From Spirochaetia bacterium (lineage in GTDB: Bacteria; Spirochaetota; Spirochaetia; Treponematales; Breznakiellaceae): a DNA stretch of 15,473 bases. The notes below the pieces were generated by a model. It saw nothing but the letters and a program-made list of their open reading frames with translations, was not told where the DNA came from and did no database searches. Made by a program: the position numbers and the translations under genes. Positions 1-4,700 of the stretch are shown here, piece after piece. Every line of letters begins with the position of its first letter. Positions within the stretch are counted from its first letter, which is position 1. The stretch covers positions 1 through 15,473 of the forward strand of contig BNUY01000071.1 in assembly GCA_025997715.1 (NCBI GenBank). Direction: 5' to 3'.

Positions 1-98
1 GAGACACGAAGTCGTGATTGGAGTTTAGTTGTGAGGCAGAAGGCGGCATACATATAAAGATCTCGTGAATGGAGTTCGGAGATGTGCTCGTCCGATCT
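1..98 (+). other. Degenerate Illumina P7/index adapter concatemer (artefact)
   Basis: Positions 65-98 match the 34-base TruSeq index-side adapter at 29 of 34 bases by hand alignment, ending in CCGATCT at 98. Positions 36-51 match the P7 core GCAGAAGACGGCATAC at 15 of 16. The 13 bases between them (52-64) fit the last five P7 bases plus an 8-base index. A second, poorer copy precedes it: 1-13 fit GAGAT plus an 8-base index, and 14-33 match the first 20 adapter bases at 16 of 20. Homology to ackA starts at base 99, exactly where an insert should start. The many mismatches suggest low-quality or error-prone reads. The adapter sequence is recalled from general knowledge; the spacing match makes coincidence very unlikely. 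Confidence 0.9.
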
Positions 99-218
99 CT
101 AAACAAAAAAGCCGGCCTTTTGAGGATCACAGATGAATTCGAGGACCGCGAAGATATACAGAATGCGGCGGTCGGCGTATTTACCGGTGATCCCCAAAAG
201 GCCGGACTTCTTGTTCAG
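99..218. repeat. Imperfect inverted repeat (foldback) inside the 3' part of ackA
   Basis: The arms are 99-149 and 168-218 around an 18-base spacer, and pair at roughly three quarters of positions. Read on the plus strand, 99-149 encodes [17 protein letters not shown]. Read on the minus strand, 218-168 encodes [17 protein letters not shown], the same stretch of acetate kinase, with 11 of 17 residues identical. On the plus strand the spacer continues as EDIQNAA, which is how acetate kinases normally continue after this point. The left arm starts immediately after the adapter, so it is best read as an error-laden copy of the same insert in inverted orientation. A genomic inverted duplication is the less likely alternative. 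Confidence 0.85.
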
Positions 219-1019
219 GGCGCTTTCCATGTCCGTGGGGCTTATGCCGGCCTTCCGCATTACGTAGAAGGGCAGGGCCGGGTCCATATCCCCGGACCGG
301 GTCCCCATGATAAGGCCCTCCAGGGGGGTAATGCCCATGGAGGTGTCATAGGAGCAGCCGTCCTTAACGGCGTTCACCGAAGCGCCGTTCCCAATGTGGC
401 AAATGATGAGGTTGGTCTTGTAGGGGTCCTTGCCCAGGAGCACCGCGGCGCGTTTGGAGCAATAGAGGAAACTGGTGCCGTGGAAGCCGTAACGGCGGAC
501 GCCGTATTTTTCGTACCATTCGTAGGGCACGGCGTAGAGGTAGGACTCCGGAGGCATGGTCTGATGCCAGGCGGTATCCATGATGGCGCAATGGGGCACA
601 TTGGGCAGCACCTTTTTCGCGGCTTCAATCCCCAGGATATTGGCGGGGTTGTGGAGGGGGCCCAGGTCCTTAACCTCGTCCAGGGTCTTCATCACATTGT
701 CATCCACGATAACCGACTTGGTAAACTTGTCACCCCCATGGACCACCCGGTGTCCCACGGCCTTGATCACCGACATATCGGTAAGAACCCCGGTTTCCTT
801 ATCGGTCAGGGTCTTGATGATAAGGTCCACCGCCTCCGTATGGGTGGGGCAGGGATGCTGGATGGTGATTTCGTCCTTACCCTTCTTCTGGTGCTTGATA
901 AAGGAATCCCCCAGGGTAACCTTTTCCACGGCGCCCACCGCCAGGACGTCTTTGGCGTCCCAGTCGTAGACCTGATACTTGGCGGAAGATGATCCGCAGT
1001 TCAATACTAAAATAACCAT
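99..1019 (-). CDS. ackA: Acetate kinase, 3' end lost at contig edge
   Basis: This enzyme makes ATP and acetate from acetyl phosphate and ADP, the last step of the Pta-AckA fermentation route in the cytoplasm. The N-terminus is a classic acetate kinase start ([19 protein letters not shown]). Catalytic residues fall at the same numbers as in the Methanosarcina enzyme: Asn7, Arg91, Asp148 (MDTAWH), His180 ([10 protein letters not shown]) and Arg241 ([10 protein letters not shown]). Family members are about 400 residues long, whereas this frame has 306 and real homology stops near residue 285 (position 165). The last 21 codons run through the inverted foldback and adapter-adjacent sequence. The C-terminal ATP-binding part, including the conserved GIGEN glutamate, is missing. 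The ATG at 1019 has a good AGGAG site at 1026-1031. No pta gene is visible. The truncation is probably an assembly artefact rather than a real pseudogene. Confidence 0.9.
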   Translation of the reverse strand: MVILVLNCGSSSAKYQVYDWDAKDVLAVGAVEKVTLGDSFIKHQKKGKDEITIQHPCPTHTEAVDLIIKTLTDKETGVLTDMSVIKAVGHRVVHGGDKFTKSVIVDDNVMKTLDEVKDLGPLHNPANILGIEAAKKVLPNVPHCAIMDTAWHQTMPPESYLYAVPYEWYEKYGVRRYGFHGTSFLYCSKRAAVLLGKDPYKTNLIICHIGNGASVNAVKDGCSYDTSMGITPLEGLIMGTRSGDMDPALPFYVMRKAGISPTDMESALNKKSGLLGITGKYADRRILYIFAVLEFICDPQKAGFFV

Positions 1020-1059
1020 GTATTTCTCCTCTTTAGTGATTTTTGGTCAATTCGGTAAA

Positions 1060-1088
1060 ATTATATCATAAGGATGGGATTTTGTCAG
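1060..1088 (-). promoter_or_regulatory. Sigma70-type promoter of ackA
   Basis: On the minus strand the -35 is CTGACA (1088-1083) and the -10 is TATAAT (1065-1060), with a 17-base spacer. This is close to consensus. It gives a leader of about 35 bases that includes the AGGAG ribosome site before the ATG at 1019. Confidence 0.8.
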
Positions 1089-1100
1089 CATAAAATGTTG

Positions 1101-1117
1101 ATTTTTACGGTAAAAAT
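1101..1117. promoter_or_regulatory. Perfect 17-bp palindrome upstream of the ackA promoter
   Basis: ATTTTTAC, one central G, then GTAAAAAT: both 8-base arms pair perfectly. It lies 12 bases upstream of the ackA -35. The half-motif CGGTAAAA recurs at 1053-1060, overlapping the -10. The placement fits an operator for an unidentified regulator, but no regulator is indicated by sequence. Confidence 0.4.
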
Positions 1118-1353
1118 TGCCCTTAGCCTTCCGCTTCGTCGTGGTTAGCCCGGGAATCGTCTACCCGCTTATCAGCCGTGTATCCTCATTGGATGACCCG
1201 GTCTTGCCGGAGACTAACAGGGAAGCTGCGGAAAGTCCCGGTATTGCTTTCCCGTCAAAGTGGGTAAAGAGCCGGGCCCGGCGCACAATTCCGTCAACTA
1301 TATATTTTTATACACCATAATTCTCAACCAAGTGTAGGACAAATGGCACATAG
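1118..1353. other. Intergenic stretch without a supportable gene
   Basis: A 67-codon plus-strand frame at 1117-1320 has no recognisable domain and no ribosome site. It begins inside the palindrome, so I do not call it a gene. GC is near the window average until about 1300 and then drops sharply toward the AT-rich block. Confidence 0.4.
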
Positions 1354-1381
1354 CGTATGTTATGTGCAGTGCGCCCGTACC
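1354..1381. repeat. 28-bp direct repeat, copy 1 (downstream of the membrane-protein gene)
   Basis: This is a perfect 28-of-28 match to 1807-1834. It lies 7 bases beyond the stop codon of the minus-strand gene 1389-1748. It is preceded by GGCACATAG, so GCACAT and ATGTGC can pair into a small hairpin. The two copies bracket the AT-rich gene. Confidence 0.85.
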
Positions 1382-1388
1382 CCCATTT

Positions 1389-1748
1389 CTATTTTCTTGA
1401 TTTTCTAAATTCATCATAAAACAAAATAACTATTTTAGAATATATAAAGGATAGTACATTATTAAAAATAGTAATCTGGACAATATAAAAAACACCCGCA
1501 TCGCTAAAAATAAAGCCTTCAATGATAGATGTTATAATAAATAAAACAAAGTTTAACAGAAAACAAAGTAAAGTTAGTAATGCATTTGATGATTTTATAA
1601 TTATAAAAACTATTCCGAAAATATTTGATATATAGAAACATAGTATTTGTTCAATATCACCAGCTAATCCAATTATAAAAGACAATATTAAAAACCCAAT
1701 TATTGCAATTATATTGTTTTTTATAGTTTCTTTTCTATCACTAGTCAT
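1389..1748 (-). CDS. Small AT-rich polytopic membrane protein, unknown function
   Basis: The frame gives 119 aa from the ATG at 1748 (MTSDRKETIKNN). A longer reading to 1838 would run through the 28-bp repeat and is unlikely. After a charged N-terminus the protein is a series of hydrophobic segments (about residues 12-30, 33-50, 55-80 and 85-110) with a basic C-terminus (DEFRKSRK). Three to four membrane spans with a cytosolic tail are plausible. I recognise no family. The DNA is strikingly AT-rich compared with the neighbours, by eye about a quarter GC, and no clear ribosome site precedes the start. The gene sits alone between two copies of a perfect direct repeat, which points to horizontal arrival, perhaps as a gene cassette or within a small mobile unit. 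Confidence 0.55.
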   Translation of the reverse strand: MTSDRKETIKNNIIAIIGFLILSFIIGLAGDIEQILCFYISNIFGIVFIIIKSSNALLTLLCFLLNFVLFIITSIIEGFIFSDAGVFYIVQITIFNNVLSFIYSKIVILFYDEFRKSRK

Positions 1749-1806
1749 AATACAATCAATAGTCTTATGTTTATATTTAATAACATTTAGGGCACATTGC
1801 GTATAA

Positions 1807-1834
1807 CGTATGTTATGTGCAGTGCGCCCGTACC
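1807..1834. repeat. 28-bp direct repeat, copy 2 (upstream of the membrane-protein gene)
   Basis: The second perfect copy, 453 bp from copy 1. Its left flank, GGGCACATTGCGTATAA, resembles that of copy 1 with about 7 extra bases. ATAAC/GTTAT and GCACAT/ATGTGC arms can pair into a short stem. A weak AT-rich 6-bp hairpin follows at 1850-1866. Confidence 0.85.
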
Positions 1835-1972
1835 ACATATTATTTATCCACTATATTTTATATAGTAGTTTTCTATTCTCGCCCAGCGCTAAAGTCAGTA
1901 AACCAAACAAAATCTGACCATTTAAATGCAATTCCATGTCTCAAAGGGTTATGCTTTGCGAACTACAATCGG

Positions 1973-2647
1973 TCACTTCAACAATTCTTCGATGTACGCG
2001 ACGACTTTGTTGGTGGGAGCCATGTCGGGAAGCATTCCTGGCCAGTCTTCAGAACTGGATCTGGTGATACCTATTTCGGTAAGATTCCCGTTTCTGTCCC
2101 GTGCCCAAAGCACGACAGCAACTTGCATTGTATTATCCGAGTAGTGCCATCTTTCCACCCGGATTGCAACGACCCCTGGAGAATCGCGGTCCCAGTCTTT
2201 AGCCCAGGCTTCATCAAATTGCCACTTCCACTTGATAGTCTTGTCGGACAATGCCTTGTCCAGCATGTCCAGGACAGCGGGCTTGGATTCCTTCAAACCA
2301 AGTCCTAACCCAACTAATTCCACATCCGCCTTTTCCTCGTCGTTTTTGTACTTTTCTGTCCAGGCCCAAGTCCACGCAATTGCCGAATTGGACAGATGCC
2401 TGACGAGGTCTTCAAACTGTGTTTTCACCGCCGCATCCCATTTAATTGGCGAGTCAGACAACTGCTTGATTAACTCCTCCGCGTCGATTTCCGGCTTGAT
2501 GTCAGAAGCCTGATCATCCTCTGCGGATACCGCCGTAGTGCTGCCGACTACTGTCCCACCTGTTGACGAGCACCCCGCCAACATAACTCCGAACACCAGT
2601 ACTATTACCAGTGTTTCCGAAAAACCAAAGAACTTCTTGCTATTCAT
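1973..2647 (-). CDS. Lipoprotein with Trp-containing repeats, unknown function
   Basis: The product is 224 aa. The start at 2647 (MNSKKFFGF) is chosen over the upstream in-frame ATG at 2656 because AAGGA lies 8 bases before it and abuts the upstream one. Residues 1-26 are a lipoprotein signal: Lys-Lys, a hydrophobic core, then the lipobox LAGC with the lipidated Cys at 26. An acidic, Ser/Thr-rich linker follows. Three similar motifs then occur: LSDSPIKW, LSNSAIAW and LSDKTIKW, each an Ile two residues before a Trp. The C-terminal half (VAIRVERWHYSDNTMQVAVVLWARDRNGNLTEIGI in outline) alternates like beta-strands. It is probably anchored in an envelope membrane. I recognise no family. Its GC is nearer the genome average than that of the membrane-protein gene. 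Confidence 0.75.
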   Translation of the reverse strand: MNSKKFFGFSETLVIVLVFGVMLAGCSSTGGTVVGSTTAVSAEDDQASDIKPEIDAEELIKQLSDSPIKWDAAVKTQFEDLVRHLSNSAIAWTWAWTEKYKNDEEKADVELVGLGLGLKESKPAVLDMLDKALSDKTIKWKWQFDEAWAKDWDRDSPGVVAIRVERWHYSDNTMQVAVVLWARDRNGNLTEIGITRSSSEDWPGMLPDMAPTNKVVAYIEELLK

Positions 2648-2902
2648 AAAATCCATCCTTGCGGGCTTCCCGCTGTCTAAATATTTATATATACAATACG
2701 TCCCATATATTATTTTGTCACGTATATTATTCCAATATTTACAAAAAAGTTTTTTATCCGCATCACCTTCGTGTAACACACAGCCTTGATGCGGTATCTA
2801 TCCAACGGGCAACGCCCGCTGTCTTTAAGCCGCCCAAAGACAGCATAAAAACCCACATTTTTGTAAGAAACTGAACCCAAAGCCCCAAATTTCCCCAATA
2901 AT
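2648..2902. other. Intergenic region between lipoprotein gene and XRE gene
   Basis: This AT-rich spacer must hold the minus-strand promoter of the lipoprotein gene. TATATATAAAT-type sequence near 2683-2693 could serve as a -10, but no convincing -35 is seen. The open frames here are short and unsupported. It also holds the paired stem-loops at 2806-2844. Confidence 0.35.
2806..2844. other. Two adjoining stem-loops
   Basis: CGGGC (2806-2810) pairs with GCCCG (2814-2818) around AAC. GCTGTCTTT (2818-2826) pairs perfectly with AAAGACAGC (2836-2844). The two stems share base 2818, so they may be alternatives. Neither strand has a T-run directly after the stem, so this is not a standard terminator. 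Confidence 0.4.
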
Positions 2903-2992
2903 AGCGTTACGTTATAAAACAATACAATAATATAACGGAAAAATCATTGTGTCAATAACTTTCGGTCAAATAAAATAGAAAAATATAACGCT
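2903..2992 (+). promoter_or_regulatory. Promoter and candidate operators of the XRE gene
   Basis: The motif CGTTAT or its complement ATAACG occurs at 2910-2915, 2932-2937 and 2985-2990. AGCGTTA (2903-2909) and TAACGCT (2986-2992) form a distant inverted pair. A weak promoter, TTGTGT (2947-2952) with 18 bases to TAAAAT (2971-2976), would start transcription within the last motif. This arrangement fits autoregulation by the XRE protein encoded just downstream. Confidence 0.4.
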
Positions 2993-3006
2993 AAAGTGGT
3001 TTGATA

Positions 3007-3309
3007 ATGACACGATTAAGGACGCTTTTGGCCTCCAATATGAAGACCTATAGAAACGAGCTTGGGCTATCTCAGGCCAAATTAGCGGACAAAGTGGATA
3101 CCGCAACGAATTATATCGCCATGATCGAGGGAGAGAAGCGTTTTCCCACCGATACCATGCTGGAACGCATCGCCGCCGCCCTGGAAAAGGACCCGCCCGA
3201 CCTCTTTGCCATCACCCCCATTCAGCAGCAATGGCAGGATGAAATCCTTGCAGAATTGGAAAAAATGATACGAGACAAGCGGAAAGCCCTGGGGCAAAAA
3301 CCAGTCTAG
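3007..3309 (+). CDS. XRE/Cro-type helix-turn-helix DNA-binding protein
   Basis: The product is 100 aa from the ATG at 3007; a TTG two codons earlier is an alternative. Residues about 10-64 form an HTH_3 domain: LGLSQAKLADKV is helices 2 and the start of the recognition unit, TNYIAMIEGEKRFPT follows the usual Y-I-x-x-I-E-x-G-K pattern, and MLERIAAALE closes the fold. The C-terminal 30 residues are a charged helix (WQDEILAELEKMIRDKRKAL) that may dimerise or contact a partner. Such short XRE proteins usually repress their own promoter and sometimes pair with a neighbouring toxin or ATPase. The next gene is the broken DUF234 ATPase 104 bp downstream. The ribosome site is weak. Confidence 0.85.
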   Translation: MTRLRTLLASNMKTYRNELGLSQAKLADKVDTATNYIAMIEGEKRFPTDTMLERIAAALEKDPPDLFAITPIQQQWQDEILAELEKMIRDKRKALGQKPV

Positions 3310-3348
3310 AAATCCCCTTGACCGGGCAATCTTTATCCATTATCCTCT

Positions 3349-3395
3349 AGTTACGGCGGTAACTGTTACTGCCGTAACTGTTATATTGGTAACTG
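3349..3395. promoter_or_regulatory. Palindrome with 15-bp-periodic GTAACTG repeats
   Basis: The arms 3349-3363 and 3365-3379 pair at 14 of 15 positions around one central base, giving a 31-bp near-perfect palindrome. GTAACTG also recurs at 3359-3365, 3374-3380 and 3389-3395, exactly 15 bp apart. There is no T-run, so a terminator is unlikely. It lies directly before the ribosome site of the ATPase gene and could be an operator array or an iteron-like element. Confidence 0.55.
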
Positions 3396-3412
3396 AAAAA
3401 GGATACGGAACC

Positions 3413-4620
3413 ATGCAATTCTACAACCGGACAAAAGAAATTGAAGAGCTAAACCGTATTCGGGAACTGACATTTACGGAACATTCCCGGATACTATTGC
3501 CAAGGCGCTCAATGTCTTTATACCCGAAGGCATCCACCGTTTCCAGGTCCTGTTTCAATATCTTATGGACCTCGCCGTCCGGCAGCCCTTTACCCTGGTA
3601 ATTGACGAATTCCAGGAATTTCTGAATATCAACCCATCGGTTTATCACGATATGCAGCATTTGTGGGATCAATACAAGGACCGAAGCCGGATGCATCTGA
3701 TTCTCTGCGGGTCGGTGTATTCATTCATGCAGCGGATATTTCAGGATTCTAAGGAACCTCTTTTCGGCAGGGCGGACAATATCATCAAACTTTCGGCATT
3801 TGACCTGGAAACAATCAAAAAAATATTGAAGGATCACCGGCCGCAGTACAGCAATGATGAGCTTTTGGCGCTCTACGCTTTTACCGGCGGTATCCCCAAA
3901 TATATGGAAATGCTTTGTGACAACCGTACCCGGAATCACGATGGTTTGAGTATATCGGAGATGATCGATTTTATGGTCCGGGATAATTCACCCTTTATTG
4001 AGGAGGGGAAGTACCTGCTTATTGAGGAATTCGGGAAAAATTACGGGGTTTATTTCTCGATTCTGGACGCGGTGGCGGGGTGGCGCAATACCCAGCCGGA
4101 GATAGCGGCCGCTCTGGGGGATAAGAGCATTGGCGGCCAGATAAAGCGGCTGATTGAGGATTACAATATCCTTGTCCGGCGGCGGCCGATTCTGGCAAAG
4201 GAAGGAACCCAGGCGGTACGGTACGAGATTGCCGATAATTTTCTGCAATTCTGGTTCAATTATTTTGACCGGTACCGCTCCATGATTGAAATAAAAAACT
4301 TTACCGGTCTGCGCTCCATAATTAAGGATGACTATACGACCTACTCCGGGAGGATACTGGAACGGTACTTCCGGCAGCAGCTTGCGGAAAGTCAGAATTA
4401 CCGGGACATCGGTTCCTGGTGGGAGCCAAAGGGAGATCAGTACGAGATTGACATAGTAGCCCTGGGGATGGAAAAGGACCATGCCCTGGCGATAGAGGTT
4501 AAGCGGCAGCGGGAAAAATACAAGCCTACCCTGCTGGCAGCTAAGATAGAGCGGCTTAAAGCGAAGGTGCTGCCGGGATACGAGATTGAAGGGCGGTGTT
4601 TGTCGTTGGAGGATATGTAG
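3413..4620 (+). pseudogene. DUF234-type AAA ATPase pseudogene lacking its P-loop
   Basis: The N-terminus MQFYNRTKEIEELNRIRELTFTEHSR (3413-3490, ribosome site AAGGA at about 3399-3403) is the typical start of the archaeal-type ATPase family with a C-terminal DUF234 domain. After HSR, where members continue into a GRRRxGKT P-loop, the sequence jumps at about 3490-3493 into another frame reading DTIAKALNVFIPEGIHRFQVL. That stretch belongs about 55 codons further along. Walker B (FTLVIDEFQEFL), the LFGRADNIIKL segment and TGGIPKYMEMLC follow intact. The C-terminal EIDIVAL...AIEVKRQ has the D...ExK pattern of PD-(D/E)XK nucleases. Both parts plus the missing piece add up to about 456 residues, the family norm. 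An internal ATG at 3565 could still express a 351-aa fragment with no nucleotide-binding P-loop. Confidence 0.85.
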
Positions 4621-4654
4621 CCCCGGTGTTCCCTGCGTGATTTTCCCCCTCCCT

Positions 4655-4683
4655 TTTCACACCCCCCCCTGCCGTGTTATAAA
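4655..4683 (+). promoter_or_regulatory. Candidate smc promoter
   Basis: TTTCAC (4655-4660), 17 bases, then TATAAA (4678-4683). Transcription would start near 4690, just at the GAGG ribosome site (4690-4693) of smc. The -35 is poor. Confidence 0.4.
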
Positions 4684-4700
4684 TAGACCGAGGTTATGCA

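Noticed and set aside
99..218. A genuine second, inverted ackA gene fragment or natural inversion
   Set aside because: The arm begins exactly where the adapter ends, which a natural rearrangement would not explain. The divergence between the arms fits the same error rate seen in the adapter.
69..992. Long plus-strand frame of 307 codons over the acetate kinase gene
   Set aside because: It is the antisense of ackA and starts inside adapter sequence. Only its residues 11-34 look like protein, because the foldback there is ackA in inverted orientation.
1117..1320. Plus-strand frame of 67 codons
   Set aside because: It has no domain, no ribosome site and no plausible start context. It opens in the palindrome next to the ackA promoter.
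1354..1834. Calling the 28-bp repeats integron attC sites
   Set aside because: The core bases do not fit the RYYYAAC/GTTRRRY consensus well and no integrase is in view. Kept only as a hypothesis in the findings.
1749..1838. Longer N-terminus (30 extra residues) for the AT-rich membrane protein
   Set aside because: It would be translated through the 28-bp repeat, and the residues look unlike the rest of the protein.
4696..4698. ATG at 4696 as the smc start
   Set aside because: It is out of frame with the SMC reading. The TTG at 4701 gives the conserved N-terminus with a ribosome site at good distance.
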